A stretch of DNA of 64,000 nucleotides from Lachnospiraceae bacterium (lineage in GTDB: Bacteria; Bacillota; Clostridia; Lachnospirales; Lachnospiraceae). A program made the position numbers and the translations under genes. The notes beneath the pieces are model-generated. The model did not search any database. It had not been told where the DNA came from and saw only the letters and a list, made by a program, of their open reading frames with translations. Location: the NCBI GenBank assembly GCA_009911185.1, contig QXWW01000005.1, positions 90,940 to 154,939 of the forward strand. Reading direction: 5' to 3'. Below, in pieces: positions 1 through 9,070 of this stretch; within the stretch, counting starts at the first letter, position 1; every line of letters starts with the position of its first letter.

Positions 1-1
1 G

Positions 2-1039
2 ATCCTGGAACTGAACCGCACGGCTCAGCAGCTCGCGGCGGGTGATCTGGATGTAAATCTTAATATCACCAGCCGCAATGAAATTGGAGAACTTGGCGCT
101 TCCATCCAAAAAACCGTCAACCGCCTCAAAGAATACATCGTTTACATTGACGAAACGGCGGAGACACTCGCACACATCGCCGATGGAAAACTAAGTATTG
201 AATTGAAAAATGATTATGTGGGCGAATTTCAAAAAATCAAAACCGCCCTGCTTAATATCTCCGATTCCATGAACAAAGTTATGATAGGAATTAACGAGAG
301 TTCCGAACATGTATCTGTCGGCGCCTCGGAACTTGCCTCCGCTTCGCAGGTTCTCGCAGAAGGCGCCGAAGAGCAGGCTGCATCCATTGAACAGCTTACG
401 GCAACCACCAATACGGTCGCAGAGCAGGTGGAAAATAACCGACGCGAGGCCGAGGCTTCCGCCAGGGCGACTGCAGAAGCCACCACGATGATTGAAGAAA
501 ATCAGGAAAATATGAAGTTGATGATGGACGCCATGAATAACATCCACCAGACTTCCCAGCAGGTTGTCGGCATCATTCAGACGATTGAAGAAATTGCTTC
601 ACAGACAAATCTCCTCTCGCTCAATGCTTCCATAGAAGCTGCCCGTGCCGGTGAAGCCGGCAGAGGATTTGCCGTTGTCGCTGATGAGATTGGAAAACTG
701 GCGCTGGAGAGTTCCCAGGCGGCCAGTACCACAAAAGAACTGATAGAAGTCTCAATGGAAGAAATCCGCAAAGGAAACAGTATCGCCACACATGCCATGG
801 AATCGCTGAAAGAATCGGTAAACGCCATAGACCATGTAAACGATATGATTCAGGAAACTTCAGAAAATGTAGCTGTTCAGGCCGAAAATATGAACCAGCT
901 CCGCATAGGCATTGAAGAGATCGCCCGTGGCATACAAGATAATTCCGCGGCTTCCCAGCAGACCTCCGCCACTTCCGAAGAATTGGCGTCTCAGGCTGAA
1001 ATCTTAAACACAATGGTACAAAAATTCGACCTTATTTAG
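2..1039 (+). CDS. Methyl-accepting chemotaxis protein, C-terminal part (5' end outside window)
   Basis: The reading frame is open from base 2, so the sensor domain and membrane segments lie upstream of the window. The visible part begins with a HAMP-like stretch ([19 protein letters not shown]), followed by a second similar segment (ADGKLSIEL). Next comes the long heptad-rich signalling helix with the receptor hairpin tip, seen as [20 protein letters not shown] followed by [15 protein letters not shown]. This tip contacts CheA and CheW in the polar receptor array. There is no C-terminal NWETF-type CheR tether; the protein ends in VQKFDLI. The ligand cannot be inferred. No che genes are adjacent, so it looks like a stand-alone receptor gene. 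Confidence 0.95.
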   Translation: MLELNRTAQQLAAGDLDVNLNITSRNEIGELGASIQKTVNRLKEYIVYIDETAETLAHIADGKLSIELKNDYVGEFQKIKTALLNISDSMNKVMIGINESSEHVSVGASELASASQVLAEGAEEQAASIEQLTATTNTVAEQVENNRREAEASARATAEATTMIEENQENMKLMMDAMNNIHQTSQQVVGIIQTIEEIASQTNLLSLNASIEAARAGEAGRGFAVVADEIGKLALESSQAASTTKELIEVSMEEIRKGNSIATHAMESLKESVNAIDHVNDMIQETSENVAVQAENMNQLRIGIEEIARGIQDNSAASQQTSATSEELASQAEILNTMVQKFDLI

Positions 1040-1084
1040 GTCGTTGTAATTACATCATACCTGCAATCGCAGGAACCAGCGTCT

Positions 1085-1119
1085 GTCCTGATTGATGCAA
1101 ATACTGAATCGGTCAGGAC
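1085..1119 (+). terminator. Hairpin downstream of the chemotaxis receptor
   Basis: Seven-base arms GTCCTGA/TCAGGAC enclose a partly paired loop 46 bases after the receptor stop. A smaller hairpin (CCTGC-AATC-GCAGG) lies just before it. There is no clear T-tract, so termination is an inference. Confidence 0.35.
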
Positions 1120-1274
1120 AAACGTTATGATTTCCGCTATTACCTGTCACATACGATCTTGCGCAATCTGTCTCCGCCATGCCCGGCGTCTAAAATAATT
1201 GTGGCAGCCATGGCTCCTCCATATTTTTTCTTTTATACTATGCGCAAAAAAACAAAAAGTTTCCCCGGTTTCCA

Positions 1275-1303
1275 TTGACAAATTTTCTTCCTGCGTTTAT
1301 AGT
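1275..1303 (+). promoter_or_regulatory. Sigma-A promoter of fabH
   Basis: TTGACA (1275-1280), a 17-base spacer and TATAGT (1298-1303) lie about 50 bases before the fabH start. I saw no FapR-type operator beside it. Confidence 0.75.
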
Positions 1304-1353
1304 ATACATATATTTATTTTGACTATCAAACAATTAAAGAACAGGATAATACC

Positions 1354-2322
1354 ATGAGAGCAAAAATTATAGGAACCGGAAGCTGCCTTCCGGAAAAAGC
1401 TGTAACAAATAATGATTTGTCTGCCCTTATGGATACCAGCGACGAATGGATTAAAAGCCGTACTGGCATCTCCGAACGCCGCCTGGTATCGTCTGAGAGG
1501 GAAACTACGCTGTCTATGGCAGTAAACGCTGGAAAATCGGCCCTTGCCAACGCTGATCTTCTGCCGGAGGATATCGATCTGATTATCGTCGCCACCGTAT
1601 CCTCTGATTTTATCACCCCCAGCACGGCATGTATGGTACAAAGCGAACTGGGCGCAGTCCACGCCGCGGCATTTGATATTAATGCGGCATGTTCCGGGTT
1701 CCTCTTTGCCCTGAACACCGTAGACGCCTATTTTCAGGCGGGCGTTTATCAGACAGCATTAATTATCGGCGTGGAAACCCTTTCCAAAATCATAGACTGG
1801 AAAGACCGTTCTACCTGCGTCCTCTTTGGGGATGGCGCAGGCGCTGCCGTTCTGCGCGCCTGCAAAGAAGGCATCCTTGCAAACCTGCAGGGTTCCAACG
1901 GTTCCGGAGGCCATGTGCTAATGTGTAAAAACCGTACCAACAACAACCCCTTTGTCATTACCGACACCCGTCCCGACTACCTGTACATGGACGGCCAGGA
2001 GGTCTTTAAATTCGCTGTCAAAAAAGAAACGGAATGCATTCAGGAACTTTTGGCAAAGGCAGGGCTTGCTCCCACAGATATCAATTGGTATCTGCTTCAC
2101 CAGGCCAACCAGCGCATTATCAGTTCCATTGCCCGCAAATTGAAGCTTCCATTGGATAAATTTCCCTCCAATCTGGAGCATTGCGGCAACACCTCCGCGG
2201 CCAGCATTCCTATACTGCTGGATGAAGTCCACAGGAGCGGTGTGCTGTCTAACGGCGATCTCGTGCTTCTGTCCGGTTTTGGCGCCGGTCTGACCTGGGG
2301 AGCTGCTTTACTCAGATGGTAA
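1354..2322 (+). CDS. fabH: 3-oxoacyl-ACP synthase III (FabH)
   Basis: Condenses acetyl-CoA (or a branched starter) with malonyl-ACP to start type II fatty acid synthesis in the cytoplasm. The 322-residue length is normal. The Cys-His-Asn triad is visible: Cys113 in NAACSGF, His near 248 in LLHQANQRI, and Asn near 278 in HCGNTSAAS. The C-terminal GFGAGLTWGA motif is intact. The gene has its own promoter and a weak ribosome site. It is separate from any fab cluster in the window, ahead of a strong convergent terminator shared with hflX. A related thiolase-fold synthase is possible, but every FabH hallmark is present. Confidence 0.95.
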   Translation: MRAKIIGTGSCLPEKAVTNNDLSALMDTSDEWIKSRTGISERRLVSSERETTLSMAVNAGKSALANADLLPEDIDLIIVATVSSDFITPSTACMVQSELGAVHAAAFDINAACSGFLFALNTVDAYFQAGVYQTALIIGVETLSKIIDWKDRSTCVLFGDGAGAAVLRACKEGILANLQGSNGSGGHVLMCKNRTNNNPFVITDTRPDYLYMDGQEVFKFAVKKETECIQELLAKAGLAPTDINWYLLHQANQRIISSIARKLKLPLDKFPSNLEHCGNTSAASIPILLDEVHRSGVLSNGDLVLLSGFGAGLTWGAALLRW

Positions 2323-2366
2323 GCCTTTATCGTACCATAACAGGCATTTCATCTCATTGAGTTTCG

Positions 2367-2443
2367 CCGTACCTATAAGCAAAAGACCCCGGAATCTTTT
2401 GCTTATGAGTACGGTATGCAAAAGATTCCGAAGCCTTTTTCTT
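2367..2443. terminator. Convergent terminator with two mutually exclusive stems
   Basis: Between the ends of fabH and hflX. Stem 1 pairs 2367-2386 with 2395-2414 (CCGTAC and ATAAGCAAAAGA arms, two-base internal mismatch). Stem 2 pairs 2390-2402 with 2418-2430, a perfect 13-bp stem (CGGAATCTTTTGC), and is followed by AAGCCTTTTTCTT. Bases 2395-2402 belong to both stems, so only one can form at a time. Confidence 0.75.
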
Positions 2444-2525
2444 ACACGGTCAAGCCCACTGGACAAGCAGCTTTCAAGCTTGTTTTGGCGGTTTTTATAT
2501 GTGACGCTTCCACAACTGAAAAATA

Positions 2526-3788
2526 TTATCCACTCATGTTACGTTCCAGATTACGATACATTTCCACTGGCACAAAAGCCTTTACATAGATTCCATTTTC
2601 CTGATATTCTTCCTCTAAAAGTTCTCCATATTTTCTTATCATGGAAAGCTGTCCTCCCTGTTCATAGGAAAAAATACCTTCTAAAAAGCGTTTGTCCTCC
2701 CTGAGCGTTTCTTCCAGCACAATTTTCAGTTCCACAATCCCCTGTCCTGACAAGACAGAAGTTTTCAATGTTCTGTCTGCCTGCAAATCCTTAAGCATTA
2801 CATCCTCTGCCAGCTTATCCTGCTTATTAAATAAGGTGATAATTTTCTTCCCTGTAACCCCCAGATTCTGCAATGTCTCATATACAATCTGCATCTGCTT
2901 TTCCCGCTGAGGATTCGAGGCGTCCACCACATGAATAATGATATCTGCATACTTTGCTTCCTCAAGGGTACTTCGAAATGCCTCTATCAGGTGATGGGGC
3001 AGCTTGCGGATAAATCCCACGGTGTCTGTAAGCAAAAGTTCCTGACCACTGTCCAGCCTTAGCTTCCGGGTGGTTGGATCCAGGGTGGCAAACAGTTTAT
3101 CTTCCTCCAGTACATTTGCACAGGTAAGCCGGTTCAGCAATGTGGATTTTCCGGCATTGGTATACCCCACGATAGCAGCCACCTTCATACGCTTCCGGCT
3201 CCTTTGTCCTCTTGTAACTTCACGATGCTGTCGTATCTCTTCCAATTCCCGTTTTAAATGGGATAACCTTGTCTTAATCAAACGCCTGTCCATTTCCAGT
3301 TTCTTCTCTCCCGGCCCTCTGGTTCCGATTCCTCCACCCAGCCGCGACAAAGAAATTCCCAACCCCGTCAGGCGGCTGAGACGGTACCTGAGCTGGGCCA
3401 GCTCCACCTGAATCTTGCCTTCGCTGGTAGAAGCCCTGGCCGCAAAGATATCCAGGATCACCAGGGTTCTGTCCATCACCTTAATGTCCAAAATCTCTTC
3501 TATATTCCGCAGCTGCGTCAAAGACAGCTCATCATCGCAGACAATTCCCGTAGCATGAAGTTCTGCGGCCATCTGCCTGATTTCCTGCAGTTTCCCAGTT
3601 CCAACATAGGTTCCCGGATGGATACTTTCCCGGCTCTGCATCACCGTCCCCACCACCTTAGCCCCTGCCGTCTGTACCAATTCTCCCAACTCCGCCAGAG
3701 AATCACCGGCATCGTCCCCTTCCTGGAAACTTACGCCCACAAGAATTACCTTTTCTTCTGCTTCTTCTATTATAAATACTTCCGCCAT
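2526..3788 (-). CDS. hflX: Ribosome-associated GTPase HflX
   Basis: HflX binds and splits or rescues stalled 70S ribosomes under stress. The order is an N-terminal HflX domain (roughly residues 1-170, with HPGTYVGTGKLQEI), the family signature GLGISLSRLGGGIGTRGPGE, a coiled linker, and the G domain: GYTNAGKST (P-loop), DTVGFI (G3) and NKQD (G4). The start at 3788 is chosen because AGGAGG lies 6-12 bases before it. A start five codons earlier would place that ribosome site inside the gene. The product is 420 residues. It stands alone and converges on fabH. Confidence 0.93.
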   Translation of the reverse strand: MAEVFIIEEAEEKVILVGVSFQEGDDAGDSLAELGELVQTAGAKVVGTVMQSRESIHPGTYVGTGKLQEIRQMAAELHATGIVCDDELSLTQLRNIEEILDIKVMDRTLVILDIFAARASTSEGKIQVELAQLRYRLSRLTGLGISLSRLGGGIGTRGPGEKKLEMDRRLIKTRLSHLKRELEEIRQHREVTRGQRSRKRMKVAAIVGYTNAGKSTLLNRLTCANVLEEDKLFATLDPTTRKLRLDSGQELLLTDTVGFIRKLPHHLIEAFRSTLEEAKYADIIIHVVDASNPQREKQMQIVYETLQNLGVTGKKIITLFNKQDKLAEDVMLKDLQADRTLKTSVLSGQGIVELKIVLEETLREDKRFLEGIFSYEQGGQLSMIRKYGELLEEEYQENGIYVKAFVPVEMYRNLERNMSG

Positions 3789-3946
3789 ATATACCTCCTG
3801 CATATTTTCGTTGTTGCTATATGATAATAATTATTTTATACTAAAGTCAGATATCCATGCAGACATGATCATTTTCCTCATCGCCTGCTGGAATAAAAAT
3901 GCCGGCCTCACTTACTGCTGGCAGAAATCATGAAAGGAGACGACAC

Positions 3947-4339
3947 ATGAAAATAGCAGTCACTTATGAAGACGGACAGGTATTCCAGCATTTTGGACAT
4001 ACCAGCCAATTTAAGGTTTATGAAACAGAAAATGGTAAGATCACTTCCTGCGAAATTGTGGATACCAATGGACAAGGACACGGCGCGTTGGCCGGATTTT
4101 TACTGGAAAGCGGCGTGAATGTCCTGATTTGTGGCGGCATCGGCGGCGGCGCCAGAGCTGCTCTTGCCAATGCCGGCATTGAATTATATCCCGGCGCTTC
4201 CGGCAACGCGGACGCCCAGGTAGAAGCATTTCTCAAAGGAACTCTTTCCTACGATCCGGATACCATGTGCAGCCACCACTCCCACGAAGAAGGGCATAGC
4301 TGCAAAAATCACGGCTGCGGTTCTGAAAGCTGTCATTGA
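3947..4339 (+). CDS. NifX/NifB-type (dinitrogenase iron-molybdenum cofactor family) protein
   Basis: A small cytoplasmic protein (130 residues) of the NifX/NafY fold, whose members bind Fe-S or Fe-Mo cluster precursors. It shows the typical start MKIAVTYEDGQVFQHFG and the GG-rich loop VLICGGIGGGARAALANAGI. The C-terminal tail is rich in Cys and His (CSHHSHEEGHSCKNHGCG), which suggests metal binding. No nitrogenase genes are nearby, so a role in nitrogen fixation is not implied; many anaerobes carry stand-alone members. The start at 3947 follows GAAAGGAGA by 7 bases; an upstream ATG at 3899 lacks a ribosome site. Confidence 0.85.
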   Translation: MKIAVTYEDGQVFQHFGHTSQFKVYETENGKITSCEIVDTNGQGHGALAGFLLESGVNVLICGGIGGGARAALANAGIELYPGASGNADAQVEAFLKGTLSYDPDTMCSHHSHEEGHSCKNHGCGSESCH

Positions 4340-4359
4340 TTCCGGCACGCGGCCTGCTT

Positions 4360-4385
4360 CAGCCTCCTCCTTTCTGAGGAGGCTG
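4360..4385 (+). terminator. Hairpin after the NifX-like gene
   Basis: Perfect 10-bp arms CAGCCTCCTC/GAGGAGGCTG with a six-base loop, 20 bases after the stop codon. The T-tract is missing, so it may stabilise the 3' end rather than terminate. Confidence 0.45.
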
Positions 4386-4418
4386 AGGTAAAACCCCAAA
4401 AGCTTGCAACCGTCCGTT

Positions 4419-4916
4419 TCATCTGCTTTTTTTCCAAAAACGCTCTATTGTTTCACAAGTACTGCAATATTTATCTACAAGGCAAATAATATAAGACTCT
4501 GCATATCTGGGCGGAACCGGGGTTAACGGCCACATATGCTTTAAAATCATATCTTTCTCTAACTCGCTCAATGAAAAACTGCCCTGTACCACTTTCAGTA
4601 CGCGCCCGGGATGTTTCAAACCATGAAAACGGCTGCCTGTCTCTCTGGCATACGTATGCCAGTCATATAAAAACATATCATGGAGCATTCCCGCTCTCGC
4701 CGCCTCTCTTGCCCGCAGTCCCATTCTTGCGCAGATCCGGTAGTTATAATATGCCACATGCAGACAATGCCTGTAACAATTCGTGTTTCCATGCTGGGGA
4801 TATTTTTTCATCTGCACCACTAAGGGGTGTTTCACCAAATCATCAATGCATTCATAGAACGCCTGCCTCGTATTCCTGATTCGAATCAATTTCTTCTTTC
4901 TACGATTTTCCCTCAT
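4419..4916 (-). CDS. HD-domain protein (putative phosphohydrolase)
   Basis: 165 residues. The metal-binding HD pattern is seen as H in NCYRHCLHVAYY, HD in MLHDMFLYDWH, then H in HGLKHPGRV and D in CLVDKYC. This is the layout of small HD phosphohydrolases, but the substrate is unknown. The basic N-terminus (RENRRKKKLIRIRNTR) may touch nucleic acid or membrane. The start at 4916 has GGAGA 9 bases upstream. An earlier in-frame ATG at 4991 is rejected because the first codons from it spell the galT terminator hairpin. Confidence 0.8.
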   Translation of the reverse strand: MRENRRKKKLIRIRNTRQAFYECIDDLVKHPLVVQMKKYPQHGNTNCYRHCLHVAYYNYRICARMGLRAREAARAGMLHDMFLYDWHTYARETGSRFHGLKHPGRVLKVVQGSFSLSELEKDMILKHMWPLTPVPPRYAESYIICLVDKYCSTCETIERFWKKSR

Positions 4917-4956
4917 GCTATCAATTCTCCAAAAACAGCTTGCCAAAAGAGAAAAA

Positions 4957-4982
4957 CATCTGCTGTTTCCTTTCAGCAGATG
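4957..4982 (-). terminator. galT terminator
   Basis: Arms CATCTGCTG/CAGCAGATG, followed on the minus strand by TTTTTCTCTTTT, just after the galT stop codon. Confidence 0.8.
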
Positions 4983-4996
4983 CTTTTCCAATATTA

Positions 4997-6496
4997 TTAA
5001 TTTAAACTTTCCACAAACTTGTCAAACGCCTTCTGCCCCTCTTCATCCCGTTTGTAGACGCCTGCATGTTCCAATACCTTGCTAAACACCAGAGCAATCT
5101 CACTGTGAAGAATATCCATAATGTTGTCTCTGGTAACTTCCGGATATTTGGGCAAAAATTCTGCCACCCAGTCTGCATGTTTTTCTATGCTCTCATCTGC
5201 ACGAACATCTTTTTTATCCACAATAGCCGCCGCAAGCGTTTCCATTTCCGTCTTTAAACGCGCTGGAAGCACAGCCAGACCCATAACCTCAATCAGACCA
5301 ATATTTTCTTTCTTAATATGGTGAAGCTCTGCATGAGGATGGTATACACCCAGAGGATGTTCCTCTGTCGTGATATTGTTGCGCAATACCAAATCAAGTT
5401 CGAAAAGTTCTCCCCGCTTTCTGGCAATCGGAGTAATGGTATTGTGAGGCTCGCCGTCTGTTTCTGCAAAAATAAATGCGTCTTCATCGGTATATACACG
5501 CCAGGTTGTCAGAATCTTATCCGCAAGCGCAATCAGACGGTCGCTGTCCGGTCCTGAAATGCGAATGACAGACATCGGCCATTTCACAATTCCCGCCTTG
5601 ACATCTTCAAAACCTGCCACTGTAAATTCCCGTTCCACCGGCGCCTTTGCCATAGCAAACTCATAACTTCCTCCCTGGAAGTGGTCATGACTGAGGATGG
5701 AGCCTCCCACGATGGGAAGATCTGCATTTGAGCCCACGATATAATGCGGGAACTGCTTTACAAAATCAAAAAGTTTGCAGAAGGTTCCATGTTCAATCTT
5801 CATCGGAATGTGTCTGGAATTAAATACAATGCAATGCTCATTGTAATATACATACGGCGAATACTGGAACCCCCACTTGCTGTCCTGAATCGTCACTGGA
5901 ATAATCCGATGGTTCTGCCTTGCCGGATGATTGATACGCCCTGCATATCCCTCGTTCTCCATACAAAGAAGACATTTGGGATAACCGCTCTGCTTTGCAT
6001 TCTTTGCCGCGGCAATGGCTTTGGGATCTTTTTCCGGCTTCGAGAGATTGATGGTAATATCCATCTCACCATACGGCGTTTTAGACTTCCATTTTACATC
6101 CTTTGCAATCCGGTAACGCCGGATATAATCGCTGTCCTGGCTTAACTTGTAATAGTAATCTGTAGCTGCCTTTGCTCCCTGTTCCTTATATATCCGCCAG
6201 AACTCTCCAATTACCTGGCTGGGGCGGGGCATCAGCTTAGCCATTAACTTCGTGTCAAAAAGATCTCTGTATACAACGCCGTTTTCTTCCAAAACCCCCG
6301 CTTCATAAGCATAGTCCAGAAGCTCTTTTAATACCGGTTCCAGCTCCACATTTTCATAGCATTCTTCCGGTTCATCATATTCCTCTATCTGTAAGGTCTC
6401 CAACAACTGATTTGTGGTAAAAATCACATCCTCCTCACCAATCAGATGATTTTCCAGGCCGTAGCACACTAATTTTTTAACCGCTTCGTTTACCAT
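4997..6496 (-). CDS. galT: UDP-glucose--hexose-1-phosphate uridylyltransferase, class II GalT
   Basis: Transfers UMP between UDP-glucose and galactose-1-phosphate in the Leloir pathway. At 499 residues it is of the long Firmicutes class II type, unrelated in length to the roughly 350-residue enterobacterial enzyme. Family landmarks include CLLCMENEGYAGRINHPARQ, HCIVFNSRHIPMKI and the catalytic-region histidines in GGSILSHDHFQGG. It lies 51 bases downstream of galK on the same strand, with its own GAAGGAGGG ribosome site, and ends at a strong terminator. I read galK-galT as one operon. No galE or galM is next to it. Confidence 0.95.
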   Translation of the reverse strand: MVNEAVKKLVCYGLENHLIGEEDVIFTTNQLLETLQIEEYDEPEECYENVELEPVLKELLDYAYEAGVLEENGVVYRDLFDTKLMAKLMPRPSQVIGEFWRIYKEQGAKAATDYYYKLSQDSDYIRRYRIAKDVKWKSKTPYGEMDITINLSKPEKDPKAIAAAKNAKQSGYPKCLLCMENEGYAGRINHPARQNHRIIPVTIQDSKWGFQYSPYVYYNEHCIVFNSRHIPMKIEHGTFCKLFDFVKQFPHYIVGSNADLPIVGGSILSHDHFQGGSYEFAMAKAPVEREFTVAGFEDVKAGIVKWPMSVIRISGPDSDRLIALADKILTTWRVYTDEDAFIFAETDGEPHNTITPIARKRGELFELDLVLRNNITTEEHPLGVYHPHAELHHIKKENIGLIEVMGLAVLPARLKTEMETLAAAIVDKKDVRADESIEKHADWVAEFLPKYPEVTRDNIMDILHSEIALVFSKVLEHAGVYKRDEEGQKAFDKFVESLN

Positions 6497-6547
6497 AATT
6501 CCCTCCTTCTATTTCCCATAGTTTCCCCGAAAAATCCCGTGCGGCAT

Positions 6548-7825
6548 TTATACCATAATTCCGCCAAAGGGTCGTATTTTCAATACATGGCAGGAACCCT
6601 CGCCGTATACGCCGTCTAAAGTCTGACGGTAGGTTTCCACAAAATCATCTGACACAAATGCCTGAATCGTACCCGCAAATCCCCCGCCGTGCACACGGCT
6701 TACACCATGGCCGGATAAGATGCTGTCGCTGACTGCAAGCCCCATGGAGACGCTTTGATTCTGTACATCCTTATTGGTATAAATATTCTGCAGATATTTA
6801 AAAGAAGAATTTCCGGATTCCCTGACAACTTCCAGAAATCCCTGGAAATCCCCTGCATTCAAAGCTGCCACTTCCTGCTCTACACGTTTGTCCTCTTCAA
6901 AGAAATGCAGTGCGCGCAACACCGGACGGTCTCCGCACACCGCGCGGATTTTTGCAATATTTTTATAAAATTCCTCCGCATCCGCTTCTCTTAAAAATTC
7001 TTTTCCCAAAAACTCTGCTACTTTCTTCATTTCCTGCGGAATCAACGCATAATCATCCGTCAGGTCTGCATGGGAACCTTTGGTATCCGTAATGCAAAGG
7101 CTGTGATGGTATGCGCTAAAATCCACATCCACTTTCTCAACGATGGGTTTTTCCGGATCTGCAAAATCAATATGTATCAAACCACCCACGGAACAAGCCA
7201 TCTGATCCATCAGACCGCAGGGTTTTCCAAAAAAGACATTTTCTGCATACTGCGCCACCTGTGCAACTTCCACAGAACTGATTTCCATATTGTTATAAAG
7301 TCCGGAGAGAATCGTACCCACCAATACCTCAAATGCTGCAGAACTGGACATCCCTGCCCCATTCAGCACATCACTGGTAACATAGGCGCAAAAACCTCCC
7401 ACTTCATGGCCGTTTTTCTTAAGCCCATACGCCATGCCACGAATCAGTCCTGCCGAAGTTCCTGTCTCTCCCTCTCTCAATTCCAGATCTTTTAAATCCA
7501 CGGTAATCATAGGGTAACCTTCCGACAACAATTTAATTACATTCTCCCCGGATTTGCCCACCACTGCAATGGCATCCAGATTGATGGACGTCGCCAGTAC
7601 TTCTCCGCGCTGATGATCCGTATGATTGCCTCCTACCTCGCTTCTTCCAGGCGCGCTGTAAATCTCTGCGTCCTGCTCTCCAAACAATTCTTCAAATTTG
7701 CGGACTGCATCCTGGTAACGCTTGGTCTGATATGCAATAACCCCTTCATCCACATAGATTTCCTTCAGACGTTCCTGATACTTCTGCGACTTAATTTCTT
7801 CTGCCAATACTTTTGTATTCTTCAT
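6548..7825 (-). CDS. galK: Galactokinase
   Basis: GHMP-family kinase that phosphorylates galactose at C1 with ATP. 425 residues. The substrate signature near residues 60-75 reads GRSEVGGNHTDHQRG rather than the textbook GRVNLIGEHTDYN, a divergence I associate with clostridial GalK. The ATP-binding motif LNGAGMSSSAAFEVL is intact, and the C-terminal motif reads VHGGGFAGTIQAFV. The likely base Asp lies in GLMDQMACSVGG. It is the first gene of the galK-galT unit, transcribed away from the LacI-type regulator. Confidence 0.94.
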   Translation of the reverse strand: MKNTKVLAEEIKSQKYQERLKEIYVDEGVIAYQTKRYQDAVRKFEELFGEQDAEIYSAPGRSEVGGNHTDHQRGEVLATSINLDAIAVVGKSGENVIKLLSEGYPMITVDLKDLELREGETGTSAGLIRGMAYGLKKNGHEVGGFCAYVTSDVLNGAGMSSSAAFEVLVGTILSGLYNNMEISSVEVAQVAQYAENVFFGKPCGLMDQMACSVGGLIHIDFADPEKPIVEKVDVDFSAYHHSLCITDTKGSHADLTDDYALIPQEMKKVAEFLGKEFLREADAEEFYKNIAKIRAVCGDRPVLRALHFFEEDKRVEQEVAALNAGDFQGFLEVVRESGNSSFKYLQNIYTNKDVQNQSVSMGLAVSDSILSGHGVSRVHGGGFAGTIQAFVSDDFVETYRQTLDGVYGEGSCHVLKIRPFGGIMV

Positions 7826-7875
7826 ATTTGCCCCGCCTTTACTTTATTTTCTTTCTACGAGCATTGCCCTTATGA

Positions 7876-9045
<1,170 letters not shown>

Positions 9046-9070
9046 TTCTCAAACCATAATGATTGATATT

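Noticed and set aside
203..1013. Long minus-strand frames inside the chemotaxis receptor gene
   Set aside because: They are shadows of the receptor coding sequence with no ribosome sites and biased composition.
4917..4991. N-terminal extension of the HD-domain gene to an ATG at 4991
   Set aside because: The codons spell out the galT terminator hairpin; the internal ATG at 4916 has a proper ribosome site.
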